DNA of 64,000 nt from Pristionchus mayeri (lineage: Eukaryota > Nematoda > Chromadorea > Rhabditida > Neodiplogasteridae): contig BTRK01000006.1 of assembly GCA_036245805.1 (NCBI GenBank), forward strand, positions 36,770,901 to 36,834,900. The letters run 5' to 3'. Below are positions 1-12,939 of the stretch, in pieces (the first letter of the stretch is position 1; every line of letters begins with the position of its first letter). Below the pieces are notes generated by a model. It saw only the letters and a list, made by a program, of their open reading frames with translations. It did not search any database and had not been told where the DNA came from. Made by a program: the position numbers and the translations under genes.

Positions 1-838
1 CAGGACCTGCCAAGGAAATATTCAAGCCGTCTAATGGATTTCGTATGATATCTAACCCCTCATACATGATGATAAAAGTGGTATGTCAGAACTCTTCTCG
101 AGGGTTACGTAACCCCTCCCCCCCCCTCCCCCCACCCAGATCCCCTCATTCTCAGTCCACCTGCGAGAGTAGGAGAGAGAAAGCCGAGAGATCCACTCTC
201 TCACTATGCAAATGGGGCGACAGACAAAAGGAGCGGATGATGGATAAGAGGATTGTACCTATTACGCTGTTTAGAGAACTGAGATTTGCATATGGCCCAT
301 GCAGTCCAGGATGATGGATTTAGAGAGAGACTAACCTGAGATGAACTTGATTCCCTTGCTTCTCGTCGTGTCTTCCTTGAAGTTGAGGCATGTGGTCTCC
401 TGCCAGAAGGTAATCGCGGCCAGAATCTGCTGACGAACCTCGGCAGCTGAAAAGAAATCTTAATATATTTCACGATTATCTGCATAGTTACGTTTTCATA
501 ATTCTTTTCTAAGTGACCAAGGGATTCATTTCACATACAAACAGCTTGGACTCCGCTCTCGAAGAAGTAGGGAATCGGATCGGAGGTTGACCAGATATTC
601 GTTGCATTTGCAATGATAGCTTGGCGACGAAGACGGTAGTGCACCTTAGATTAAGCATACTGAATGAATAGAAGAATTATGTGGAAGTAGAGTTGTGGCG
701 GAATTCTGGCTAAGGTATTGCAAGAAGCCCCTGGGGTAAGCGCCAAAATTCTCTGACGAATACAGCGCTGCTTACCATTTTTGCATCGTTGATGGCTCCG
801 GAGACAGCTCCGATGAAGAGAACGAAGAGAAGAAGCAT
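1..838 (-). CDS. Astacin-family metalloprotease (NAS-like), 5' part, cut by window edge
   Basis: Partial gene running off the left edge. Exons on the minus strand: 838-776, 644-539, 446-336 and perhaps 30-1. Exon 1 gives a signal peptide beginning MLLLFVLFIGAVSGA. Exon 2 reads RRQAI, then PIPYFFESG, the usual N-terminus of a mature astacin; exon 3 gives VRQQILAAITFW and TTCLNF with the first conserved cysteine. These are family hallmarks of secreted zinc endopeptidases. The HExxHxxGxxH zinc site lies beyond the window. The stretch between signal peptide and mature start is only about ten residues, so the prodomain is very short or an exon is missed. The fourth exon (30-1) fits the phase but its acceptor is weak and it does not show the expected GC.S pattern. 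The exon 2 acceptor is CTAAG, not TTCAG. Confidence 0.8.
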
Positions 839-1726
839 CCCGGTGGATCGAATCAGCTGAGTTCGATTGAGAGTGATGGAGCATGGAGAAAATCTCTTTT
901 ATACCGGCGGAACGTTTGCTGAAAACATTGGAAATGCATGTTATCAAGCTGTATAAACCTGGGAAGGTTTTGTCTCGAATAAGTCTTTAGCCTCGAACGA
1001 TTCGATTGAACGGAAATAGATGCAAGCGTTACTTAGACTTCTTGTTTCCAATACTGGATACCAATACCAATAGTTGAAATGAATCTCTAATGATCGCGCA
1101 GAAATTGATTCAAAGTGGCTAGATTCTAAACTTCTAGACCCCTATTAAGAGTACATCTAACTTCAGAAGCAACAATTTCATCGTAAAAGCAAAGAAGACA
1201 TTGCGCCTATTGGAAAAGTTCAATCGTAGTTGTTCATGAGATGAATTGAACTTTGCTTTGAACTTTTCGCATTATGCATTGCAACTCACAAATAATTTAC
1301 CCTTTCTTGAAAATATGGCAGGTCTCCTTGTCTTTCCTCGCAATTGTCTGTCTCTCTGTCTCATCTTGTGGACATATCGGAGTAGTACTACGAAACTATA
1401 GACTGAATTCGTGTAATTAACTTGGTCCTTTATTGCTTGTGACGACCCCGAAAGACAGTTCCTTTGATCTCAGTGTGTGCAATGTTCTTTAGGTGTGGTG
1501 TGTGATTTAGTAGAACGCCTAATTCCATAAGAACCTTGCTCGAGACGTGCAGGGAGATTGCACGGGAACACCATTTTATGCTAATCTGACTAACCAAGAT
1601 CTTATTCGGGACAAATGCGATTAGCACTCCTCTTGATCTCTTCTGGACGAGATCGTATTAGAGAGGAGGTGTTTAATTACTGCCCCCCTCTCCATCCCTT
1701 CTCTCCCTATCCTACCAGCAGTGTTA

Positions 1727-1742
1727 CCCCCCCCCCCCCCCC
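1727..1742 (+). repeat. C homopolymer, 16 nt
   Basis: Uninterrupted run of 16 C, within a pyrimidine-rich patch. Confidence 0.95.
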
Positions 1743-4568
1743 ATTAATCCTCTCCTCTCCCCCCTCTTGAGTACATCAAAAGGATATCCCGTCAATAGGC
1801 TGATGAGGTCGACAAACCATCAAAAGCTACATCTGAGAAATGAAGATGTGTCATTCCTTGTCAGTTTCCAAGAATCGACTGTCAGAGCGGGTCAAATCTG
1901 GGAACTGATAGTAATGAAGGTCAGACTAACTTGAATGAAAAACGATTAAACTGATGGAATCACAGCGGGGGGATCGCGTCAAATTGATCAATCGAATGCA
2001 ATCGCAGAAAAGTCAAGAGAAATGGCTGGCAATACAATCGATATCCTCATTAACAGTCCTTTATTTGGCTATAAATCTTCAAATCGAATAACTTCTCTTT
2101 AGAAGTTTTATAAGGGACAGGCGAATACTGTTTTATCGCTCGCTAACTACCGTAATCCCGGTTGTGAAGTTGTCCGATCGGACTCTGAAAGAAGATACCG
2201 ATATTGAATTACAGGGTATGGCCTGTACATGATGGCTGGGAGATCCGCATGCTATCATTATGGTGAGGTCGAGTGGGGTGTTTTGCAGGGCATAACGATG
2301 GCTGCAATGAGCTCGGCGGGAGAACGTAAATGTATCAATTATTACCATATCGGACATTCTCGAGGAACCAGAGGATAAAACCGACAGATTAATACACAGT
2401 TATCATCATGCCGCTGGTGCAAGGATATTCCTAGAGTATCTAGCTAATCCTCTCGATTGTTCTTGCAGAGAATATTGAGTAAAGAGAACGCGAACAATTG
2501 AATGCTGACAGTAATTGTGTGAAGAGGCCATCAATGATGGGAAACCGATCGTTTGATGTTTTCATGACGATAGTATTTTTATAACGGGAGTCGTATCTGT
2601 TTAGTGTCAACATCATGGAGACTTTCACAAATCATCCCATTATGAATATTGTATTTGCCTTTGCGAGTGCTGATCGGAAAAAAAATTCTCTCGCCTGAGA
2701 GAGAGAAGGTGAGAGGAAGGGCTAATTACTCAGTCAAGTAGTCAAATTTCTATGCAGCGAGATTCCTGGTGCTGATATACCGACAGGGCTCTCAAGATGA
2801 CTCAGTGGTTTTACGGGAATACTTGGCCAGACTGCCCCCCCCCGACTCTCTGATTATGTAGGAATACTTGACAAGGGTCTAATGAATGACTGTCACCATA
2901 ATCTACTGGGCGAGTAGTCTCTCCTTATGGACATCCGATCCCACGCAGGTCGCACTAAAGAGAGAGAGGGGAGTGTGGCATCACATCAGAGATCTGATAC
3001 CATTCAGCACGTGGATATATCTAGTCCACCCCATCGTTAATCTCTTCTCCTTCTCAGATCCATCTTGAGCACAGCTGTCCCTCGAGTTCATTACTCACTC
3101 TCCACCTCAGCTGCCAGTAAAAACCGGCAGGCACCTCATCGCTAGGCACTATTGTTAGCCATCACTAGGCACAGGCGATACGCACGGCGTCTTTTCACGC
3201 CCGTGTACCTAGATGAATTGCAAGAGATCTAGTGACAACGGGAATTTTCGTTGTTACACGATCTCTTAGCACTAATCTTGGTAAAGTAGCCCCACCGGGC
3301 TAATGTCACAGTGAACACAAGGTGTTAAGAGCAAAACAATGCAAAGTTCGGCGTTATTATCATTGTTCGATTCATTTCGAAACACTTTTTTCAAAATCAT
3401 CCCCCAGTGGCGCCAGGGTATCGTATCAATCGTACTTATCTTTCATGTTTGCGAGAGATTCACTCTCGGACTTCTAGAAGGGAGAATGTGTTCCTGTATA
3501 CCCCCATTCTCTCTCTTTTATACAGAGGGAGAAAACTCTAAAGTTACTATCTCCCTTATGGATGATACAGTATCAATTATTCCCATTCCTAAATATCTGT
3601 CTATCTGCTCGTCTCTTGATAGGTAATCCATCGAGAGATTGCTCAGTCCTGTCAATCGGCCGTAACTCGCTTGAGTGATTCCCTAGTCGTAATTGCACTT
3701 GCTAGGAAGGAGATTTATGCAGAGAAGTAGTCTCCTCTGTTTCCCATATTCACATTTGCATTTGATATTGTGAGTAGTGGCGACTTTATTTTTATTTATT
3801 TCGTCTAAGTTAGATTTTCCCAATTGACGATCTTGCGTCTGTCGTAGGGTGTCCGTTTTCCCTTTTATCTTCCGACAATAGATCATTCTTCGGATCTCAC
3901 ACTATTCTTACAAAATTTTTGTTTCGCGAATCTGTTATGTATTTGTAGGATATCCCGTCACATTGGGATGGGTGGATATTCCTTTCGTCCAAGTTCCTCA
4001 ATTGATGAGTAAGCACTTCCTCTGGACAAGAAATGTCTCGGTCAAATGCTTCTCTCATTAGACACCGTAATTGCATTTGGTGTATAGAAGTAGATAGATC
4101 CCCATGAGCTACTTAATCGGTCTTTCAGTGCAAACTCCTATTAGACGTCCATGCCCATTGTGGACTCGAATACGCACCTCCTTCCTCATTACCGCTAGTC
4201 TCTCTCTCTTCATATTACACGGTCTCTAGTGGGTCAGTCAGATAACGAGTGGTATGGTGGGAGTGATTGCAGTGCGAGAGCGCTTATTGAGAGCAGAGAG
4301 ATATCCGATTACTCGCACGATCAACATCCGTACTCATCGATTACGGTTCCGCATCATCTCACTCGAATTGAGCAATGTTCAGAAAGTGTGAGAATACGGT
4401 ATTTTCGCCCTCAATTCCCTTGAGGTTGCTTTTTTTGCAAATTTTCATAAGTATTACAGTAGTCGAGTTGGCATCCCGTTACCGGTACCTTGATTATGCA
4501 GGACGGGTAATCACGGTAGGTAACGATATGAGTTTGTACGGTCGTAGCAGTGCTCTCTGCTCGTCTCT

Positions 4569-4586
4569 CCCCCCCCCCCCCCCCCC
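4569..4586 (+). repeat. C homopolymer, 18 nt
   Basis: Uninterrupted run of 18 C, the longest in the window. A second 11-nt C run follows at 4655-4665. Confidence 0.95.
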
Positions 4587-4731
4587 ATCTCCCATGTGCT
4601 TATCGCGCATCTCGCGCCCATTCTGCCTGTTGTATTTCTTGAGTTGATGCAGAACCCCCCCCCCCGACAGAGAGGAAGGTCGGAAGGATGGGGGGTATGG
4701 GGAACAAGGAGAGGGAAGGGGAGCACTGCAG

Positions 4732-5180
4732 AAATGCGAGAAGAGTATCGTGTTTATCGTTGTCTCTCGACCCGCAACCCAGAGAGTGTGACTCGACCCG
4801 AAGAGCGACGATGAGAAATGATGGATAGACTGGGTTGGAGAATGAGATTAAAGGGGGAGGAGTAGTAGGACGGAAATGCGAGAAGGGAATTGCGTTTATC
4901 GCTGTCGACCCACTCTCGACCCACAACAGAGTGGAGAGCCGACCCGAAGAGAGATGGATGTAGGATGAGAGGGATAGGCAGCGTAGGGAGATGGAGGTGG
5001 AGTATTGCACAAACTAGATGAGGTTATATTGTGTGCTTTTTAGGCGATGAGTTGCAACCGAGAGTAGGGACGAGAGGTGATGGATAGGTTGAGTAGTGGG
5101 AGTGATGAATGAGATCAGAGGGTATTTGCCCGGTGGTGGTAGTCCTGCTGTCGACCCACAAAAGACCCGAAAGCAGTGAT
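4732..5180 (+). repeat. Degenerate tandem duplication, about 142-146 bp period
   Basis: AAATGCGAGAAG followed by GTTTATCG, CTCGACCC and GACCCGAAGAG occurs at 4732-4806 and again at 4874-4950, offset 142-146 bp. A shorter relic with GTCGACCCACAA and GACCCGAAAG lies at about 5150-5172. No reading frame is conserved between copies, so this looks like a decayed non-coding repeat. Confidence 0.6.
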
Positions 5181-6800
5181 GAGATGTTAGATATATCTAG
5201 GGGAAAGGGGGGAAGAGGAGGAGAGGGAATCAATCGCACTGGGTACTAAATGGACGGCACTGCCTTTGTTGGTGGTAGCCCTTTCAGAGTATGAGAGTGC
5301 CGGACGATGAGATGTGATAGACAGTCTGAGTAGTAGGGAAGAGTCGAGATGGAATGGATGAGTAGTGGAGATGAGTGGTGATGGATGGAGGGAGGACTGC
5401 GATGATGCCGTGTAGGGAGAGAGAGCAGCACAAAACAAGCAGAGCGAGAGGTGTTGTTCAATTGGAAAGTGTGTTTACTGAAAGAGGGATGACTGAGTGA
5501 GTGCTTTGCGTAGAATGAAATCGTGACTGCTCCCATCAGTTTGCTCATTGTCGTTTTGCAAGTTTGCACTGTGCATGCACCCAATCTCCAAGAAATATGA
5601 AGATTACGGTAGTTATTTCTCAATTCCGTTCCTTAATAACGTGATATATTTTGAGTAGTGTTACGGTAGATCCTGATCGTTTGCTATCGCATTCTTGTTT
5701 GCATCCATTCTGCATTTCTCTCTCGCTCTGCCTCTCTCATTGTAGTGTGCCGTCACTCGCATCTTCAATGTGAGTGAGAAGAGAACGAGCTGAATGATGA
5801 GGACAGGGAGGAGAAAGGAAGGAAGGGGCTACTCAGAGAAGGAGAGAGAATAGGAACGAAGGAGAGAGAAGGGAGAGTGGGGGGAGGAAGAGTAAACGGA
5901 CGGAGGGTATAGCCAGAGAGCAGAGAGTTGCCGATAGAGCGCGACCCAACCCCCCCCCCCTCCCCCCCTCTCCCCACTCAATCTCGGTCTCTTCCTTTCG
6001 CACACTCTCTCGTCCTCTCTGTCTCACTCGTCTCTCTCTGCTGAGTCGTAGTAGAGATCAGCAGAGTGACCCCGCCTCTTCTTCTCTCCTCCATCTTCCC
6101 TCACTCCTACAGTCATTCATTCCTCCTTACGATGGGTTGGCCTGCTGTCCAAATCCGTTATGTGGTGCAAGTTGGCATTGGGGAGGATCTGCCTCACTCA
6201 TTAGTGAGAACACTCCTACATCGCCCAAGGCATGAATGTTGGGTGAAGATGCACACCTGAGGCACGATTTGAGCCCAGCGTGAGCACTGTGGTTTGCAAA
6301 TGATGCGAGCTATGTCGTGCCATTCACCCCCCCCCCCATTTCGCCCATTCCTCTTCCCTCTTCTTCCCTCTCCTGAATCATTCCCTTGCCCCTTCCCCAT
6401 ATGATCCCCCTATATTTCCCCACAATCAGCGTGTTTTGTGTTATTGGGCATCAATTCGGTACCACCTTCCTTCCTCTCCCCATTTCCTTATTCTCACGTT
6501 TCGCGAGTCGAGGGCCAGAAGTGACCGACGTCAGGACTCGTCATACATCTTCCTCAATCGACCAACTTACCCCGCGAACATTAACAGTCAACATTGAAGG
6601 GTGCGGAAATAGCTCTTACCATCGGAAATCGCTATCTTCACTTGTTGTCCCCACTATGCATGAATGATTTCGAAATTGATCGTCATGATATCTTATTCAC
6701 CACTCTTGACGCGCTTTGCTGACTTTTCCCCGTTCCACTCGTCGCATATCAAATCGTATCTATTAAATAATGAATTACAGGCTAGCCATCTTCTCACGTC

Positions 6801-9406
6801 ATGGTCCCCCCATTCAAGAAGATAAAACAAGAGGGTGAGGCATACTTCATATTTTTCCATGCTTTAATAGATATTGTCGTATTTACAGTTTGAATTGATA
6901 AATCGTGCTAAATTGCAGATCCAGCCTTAGTGGCGATGCGGACCATGCACGAGTACTTGACTATCGCCTTCCCGAAGACGCGCATGGTCTCCAATCTCGC
7001 TGTTGTTGCCCCCGATATCAAAGGATTTAGATGGTTAGAAAGCTGATTTTGTTCGTAGTCTTTATGATAATAAAATTATGGAACATAGCTAGAGTAGGAG
7101 CAAAAAATTTACCTGTGGTATGGTTTTTTTCACTACTACAAATCCACTTTTAACAGTAGCATGATATTGAAAGTAGCCTTATGCTTGATCGTGTCTCTAC
7201 AACAAACGTAATATAGGACAGTAACGTGCGAGTCGATCGTGGACATTGACTCGATGGACGACGAGGCATACTTGTCCTTCACCGTCAAGAATCACATGAA
7301 CGACGACTGCGATGCGTGGTACTGCGACACGACCCTCACCCTGCTCATCCCCCACATCAATCAGTCCAAGTGCAAATTCAGAGTGAGAACGACTGCCTTT
7401 ACAAATGTCATACTAGACGAAGTCATACAACTAGAAATGAAATTTGATGAGGAAGAAACCGTTCTGGTTTGGTCTAAAATTGACTTTTCAGGTCCTTCCC
7501 TACCGTTTCTCACCTACCGATGACAAATTCACCTTTCACAACATCATAAACACGGACGATTTCCTAGCTGACTCGGTAAGCGTTTGATTGGGGAAAGCAA
7601 ATTACTTTCTATAGAAATAACGATCATCAATCAATAATCTTTGAAAAGTTGTACAGAGAAGCAAGAGTGAATTTGAAACTCAAATGCAATATTTTAAGGG
7701 CTACTTCAAAGATGACGAGCCATGCAACATCTCGATTCGCATCGAAGTGAACAGCGTCGACGGCAAAAAGTGAGCAGATTATTCTTGAACCTGTATTGAT
7801 TTTGTATGCATTAAGTCAATTTTTTTTCAAAGTCTTGGTCTTCTTTGCACCCGTATTATACAAATTTCTCATTTTCAGATTCTTCAAGAGGCAGCACATT
7901 GACTGGAGCGAAGAGACCACTGGCTCCGATGTCTGCCTCGTCGTCGAGGGCAAGAAATTCTTCGTAGGCAAGCATGTGAGATTTCCGTTTCGGATTGGAA
8001 CATCTTGCATACCTACACTTATTATTGAGAGGAGGAGGATAAGGGAATGGGGCGGAGTTGACTGATACAAGCGCAGCGTGATCTCAATTCATTGATGTCT
8101 TTTCAGTTTCTGGTTCGACACGCGACCTTCTTCGGTTCAATGTTCTACGGAGGATTCAAGGAGCAGAAAATGGAGGAGATCGAGTTGAAGGATGTAGACA
8201 AGCACGTGAGTACTGCATCCAATTCCACTCATACGCTTGCTCTCGCGGAGTACATGTGCGCAGAAAATAAAATTTAAAATCACTAAATTTTCAGTACTTC
8301 GAAATGTTCCTAAACTACCTGCACAATTTCAACGGGCAGAAAATCGATAGTAATAACGTCTGGCAACTTCTCGATTTGGCCGATAGATATGATTGTCAGG
8401 TATATCATATCGATTGTTTGATCAACTCCTCTCATTCAATAAATGAATGCCACCGATTTCCAGTTCTGGATCCCAAGTGTTAAAACGAACCTCAAAATGG
8501 GAAAAAAGAGAAAAATTACAATTTCCAACTAAATTATCATCAGGCAATGATGCTTGGCTGCGAGAAGTTCATAATGGAGACAAGGGAGTACTCACACGCT
8601 GAGCGCTTTCTACTAGCCGACAAGTACAGACTCTATGCGCTCAAAGTAAGTTCTCATGCCATATTTCTGCCCATATGAATAGAAAAAAGTGCCTTGAGAC
8701 ATGTTTAAAACTTTATTAAACTGTCCGAATGTACATCTTGGAATATGTTATGACATGGTAAATTGCGCATCTCGATAATAAGTGATAAGGTGTCATGGAG
8801 TGATAGGATGGTATGACTTATCCTCTTGGATTGCAGGATCGCTGCTTCTCGCAGCTGGTAAACGCCGATCAAATCACAGACCTAATCAAGTCGCCATTCT
8901 ACAAAGAGCTAGACAAAGAGACGCAGGATGTCCTCACCATGAAGCTAGCAGATTTGTACGATGTCAGAAGAGGAATGCCTTACAACCCGCAAATGAACCA
9001 GTACCTCGGGCCCTCTTACAACGGCCCCTTCAACGCCTGGTCTGGCCCCTCCACCTCATCGTATCAGCCACAGCCGGTGTTCACTTCACGTCCCTCGAAC
9101 AGTAGTTCTTACGCGCCCTACAACCAGCCTCCTCCACCCATGAACTTCGGAGGACCAGGACCCTCGAGACCAATGATGGGCAGTGGAATGAATTCGATGA
9201 ACCCGATCGCTGCTCCGCCCGGATTCTCCAACAACCCCGGTCCTTCGAACTACAATCCTTTCCCTGCTGCTCCGCCCGCTCCAGTGATTCCGCCCCCACC
9301 CGCCCGAAAGGCCGCCGTGAGAAAACCCCGTCAGACCAAGGCCCAAATAGCTGCTGCGGTGGCTGCGGCGGCATTCGGCCAACTAGCCGTAGGCTCGTCG
9401 TCATAA
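6801..9406 (+). CDS. MATH-BTB domain protein (BATH family), 10 exons
   Basis: Exons 6801-6834, 6919-7033, 7217-7382, 7492-7575, 7657-7769, 7879-7975, 8107-8205, 8295-8399, 8544-8645, 8837-9406; all phases match and give 494 residues. The start follows an acceptor 20 nt upstream (ATTACAG), as for a trans-spliced mRNA. A MATH-like domain spans roughly residues 46-170 (KGFRWTVTCES to IRIEVNSVDGKK). A BTB/POZ domain spans about 180-300, with DVCLVVEGKKFFVGKH, FLVRHATFFGSMFYGGFKE and the following helices. The tail (350-494) is rich in Pro, Gly, Asn and Ser and ends with a basic segment and an Ala-rich run. In nematodes MATH-BTB proteins act as substrate adaptors for CUL-3 ubiquitin ligases; MATH binds substrate and BTB binds cullin. 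The family role is established, the substrate here is unknown. The long low-complexity tail is unusual. Confidence 0.9.
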
Positions 9407-10293
9407 TCAATCCCTATCTCAGGTGCCACCCCCTGCCAAACCCCAAATATCAATTGTTCACTTTCAAGATTCGACTGTTATTAGATTCCATTTTCACTCC
9501 TCCATTCAAGATTCGACTCAGTTATTTCGATTACACCTACCTTACCGCTGTTTACTCAGTTACAAGTCCAACAATATCTGTAAAGGGTGAACATCAGGAT
9601 TCCCGTTTTGCTTTCTCGCAACGTTGTATTTTGTTGTCACGAAAAAAACATTTGCAATTCATCGCGTTCGTGGCGTACTACAATTCACGGTATGCTTAAA
9701 ATTGTTTTAGTTTTATGAATCGCCGGAGTACGATCAATTCACAACCATGTTGGAGAATCATTGAGTTGATTAAAAACCAATATTTTTGCAAATATGTTTG
9801 ACACTCATTGAATTTGACCCCAAGAAAACCAGGGGAGAGAGAATCTTCTGTTCTCAAGAATCTCTCGTTCAAATAAATATTGAACATCGTTAGAATATTT
9901 TTTCTGACCATTTATGGAGTGGATATGGAATAGTTTGCGATGGGGCAATAACTCTCCCAACTGCGATTCGTGATAAAGGAGTTGGCTGAATCAAACGAGA
10001 AGATAGGAAGTTATCTGGCTTCACGATCAACAAAAAGACCCAGTTAATGAAGTTCGAACCATGGTTGCGAGATAACAATTTATTAAGTTGGTAATGTAAA
10101 TATATAGCACAGAATAGTAAGGTAAATATATGAAATATTAGAGATCACTGGTTAATACTAAGTACAACAAAAACAATTGGGAACTTCGTAAAATACATTA
10201 GTTACCCAGGGGATAGTGAATACCAATTATATAATATGCAATTAATAAAATATGTGCAAAAGTGGGCTTCAGAATTCGATGAAACGTCTCTTT
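9407..10293. other. Intergenic, convergent 3' ends
   Basis: AT-rich DNA between two genes that converge. It should hold the 3' UTRs of the MATH-BTB gene (+) and the kinase gene (-). An AATAAA lies on the plus strand at 9872-9877. Nothing else was recognised. Confidence 0.5.
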
Positions 10294-12333
10294 TCAGCCG
10301 ATTTTCTTGGACGAAGTGCAGAAAGTTGAGCTTTTTCCAACTCGAAGAAATTCGAAGAAGTGTGGAAGACGACTTTGGAAATCTGAATAAGATTTTTTGT
10401 TCTGACTATTTGAAGAGATAACAATTGTGCTGCTCGAAAATGCATGATAATAATTGCTAACCTGAGACGGCGGGCTATTCTCACTGTCGTCCGACTCAGC
10501 CATGGAGGAACGAACGCTCGGAAGTGCATCGTTCACAATATCGCTCTGGAAACGAAGGTAGAATGCTTAGGAAGTTATGACGGTATGCGTAGTAGTGGGA
10601 GAAATAAATGTTTGCACATCTATTATTGTGATGAGTTCTCACCTTGTTATGACCTTCAATCGGAGCGATGTCTAAACCTTCAAGAATTTCCTCAGCGGTA
10701 GGGCGCTTAGAAAATTCGGAGAGCATCAATTCGATAGCATACAGATTGTCGTCAGTGAGAACTGAAACAAATTATTGAAAAATAAATAAATTATTGAAAT
10801 TCGTAGGAAATAAACTAGCTTACCTTCTTCGACCCGAGAAGGTAGAACTCCGTTGACCTTCAGTCCGTACCACTCTTGTTCTGTCAAGGGGGCATAGGAA
10901 GGAACGGAGACGTAGATCAGACTCAGCGCCAGCGAATACAGGTCGGCTTCTGGGGAGAATATTCCGATGGAGAGTTCGGGAGCTGCGAACTTCGGAGTCC
11001 CAAATTCAGTCGAAGAGTCCTTCTGAAGGTAAATGTTTTGATTGATAGATTGTTTTTGATTCACCTCATCGACATCGATGGTAAGAGAGAAGTCTGCCAG
11101 TTTGTAGACTACTTCCCCATCCTCGTCACTCCTCAGAATATTAGCTGGTTTGACATCCAAGTGAGCGATGTTGAGAGAAGAGAGGTGATTGAGAGCCTGA
11201 GAAGGAAAGGTTATCGAATGGGCTATCATCAAGGAATTTTACCTGGAGGGAGTCCGTCATCGCATTGAATACATCTTCCTTTCCAAAGTGACTCTCCGAT
11301 TGCCAGTAATCCTCGAGCGATTGCGCCGCCAATTCCATCTGAAATAGATTCATTCTCATCGAAATTATTCGAACGATTTTTAGTGTTCGACAGTTCCCAA
11401 CCTTGAGTTTTTCGAGAGTTTGCTCATGCAGAGTTGATACGAATATTGAACCGGATATTGAATGCGCATTATAATTCCAAACCTGGAGGTAGAGGAATCC
11501 GTTCTCCTTCCATGCATCGATGAACTGGATCAGATTCCTATGAGGGAGGAGGGATTTGTGAGCACGAATCTGGAACGAACAAGTCAAGTTAGGGTTGAGT
11601 GGAACATCGTCAAACCTCGTCCAGATTAACTTTGGTGTAGCTCAATCCCGTCTTCTCGACGGTTTCCTTATCAGTATTGAAGATCTTGAGGGCTGAGTTT
11701 AAATCGGAGCCTTTCGCTTTCACCTCCTTGACCTGAAATGAGTTATTGAAACAATGAAAACAATAATATCAAAATCAATGAGCAAACAAAAAAGAGCATT
11801 TCGTCTTTGAGATGGACTCGTGGGAATACACTGCGATGCCAGTGTTCTAACATTATAATATCTCACGTACCACCCCAAAATCTCCTTCTCCCAAAATTCG
11901 GAGAACTGTGAAGTTCTGGAAGAGATAGGAAGAGCCGACGACGAGGGGAGTGGGAGGGAGGATCGAGCAGAGGGAGGGTGGCTCTTCGATCTGGAAGAAG
12001 GATATTAGGCATAAGACTAGATCGTTGTGTGAAAGTCAGTGTGAAGGATATGTACTAAATATGTGTGAGAGGATATGTGTGAGAACATAAACTAAAGTGT
12101 GAGAACATAATTAATTTCTACGTTTGCACTGCTCTTCAGCCATTCAGACATGTGTGCATTGAAAATGAAGCTTTTCAGCTAGCGCTGCACTGTGAATATC
12201 AAGCCAAAGGAAAATGACAAAAACATGGTATGAAATTAGCACTTACTCTGCTTTTCTTGGTATCCTGACCCTTCGGGTTATCACATGAAGGACGAGTTCG
12301 CTTCTTCGAGAATTCAGGAGTGATGGAATTCAT
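10294..12333 (-). CDS. Wee1/Myt1-like protein kinase, 10 exons
   Basis: Exons (minus) 12333-12247, 11990-11871, 11732-11616, 11569-11483, 11338-11243, 11196-11065, 11022-10824, 10761-10643, 10545-10462, 10401-10294; 382 residues, all phases consistent. An acceptor 15 nt before the ATG suggests trans-splicing. Kinase motifs: glycine loop GEGDFG (63-68), ATP-binding Lys85 in ALKIF, catalytic HLDVKPANIL with Asp183 and Asn188, and APE at 227-229. The Mg-binding segment is DFS (204-206) instead of DFG. AWKENGFLYLQMELAAQSL, HLDVKPANIL and a late LKVNG.LPSRV stretch match the Wee1/Myt1 family, which phosphorylates CDK1 to delay mitosis. The N-terminus is short (about 55 residues) and the C-terminal tail is Ser-rich. 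No transmembrane segment is seen, so Wee1-like and Myt1-like remain open. Confidence 0.85.
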
Positions 12334-12939
12334 AATGGACAGAGAAATCTGAAATGAGACAGATGAGAGACTAAAAGAGAGAGGAGCGAGTGGAAAGGAG
12401 AAATTGAGGTAGACTGAGATTCGCCTCTCTCTTCTCCGTGTTCCAAGTAGGTTGCTTCCATCAAGATCGGAAGGGATGGTAAATAGTGGCAGAAATCAAA
12501 AGGGTAGTAAAATTGGGCATCCATTTAGGGACCCCCAATAATGTGAACGGAAGACCAAGATCATGTGTGCATTCCTTCTGGCTAAGCTGTCTCCTCGTAA
12601 AATAATCAGTTTATCCGCACCACCAAAGTTCGCGAGTTGTCACAGATATCTGATTAAACTGGTCAAGAGTTTAAAAATTGCTCAAATTTGTGATGTCGGG
12701 CAACTTTTCTAGTGTATTGTAAAAACCACTTCGAAATGAGAAAATATTTATCAGTGTCTGAATAGAATCATGTTGAGTATAAGGAGAAGTAGAAGCATTC
12801 GAGATAGAAAAAAAATCACACGAAGCTACTGATCACCCATGACTGGATTGGTTTCTTGATTTCCTTCTCCATCTCCTTCCTCCTCTTCCCCAATGTCCTC
12901 CATGATGTCCCCATCGATGTCTCCATGGACTCTCCTTCC
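12334..12939. other. Intergenic, head-to-tail minus-strand genes
   Basis: About 600 bp between the kinase start and the stop codon of the upstream-lying SXP-like gene is without recognisable exons. It probably contains the kinase promoter or trans-splice leader region and the neighbour's 3' UTR. Confidence 0.4.

Larger units (their letters stand above)
839..6800. other. Gene-poor stretch, no coding exon recognised
   Basis: About 6 kb between the astacin and the MATH-BTB gene. I read both strands and found no run of exons with matching phases or recognisable protein. It holds pyrimidine- or purine-biased low-complexity DNA, C homopolymers (1727-1742, 4569-4586, 4655-4665, 6327-6337) and a degenerate tandem repeat near 4.7-5.2 kb. 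It may contain promoters for both divergent genes. Confidence 0.55.
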
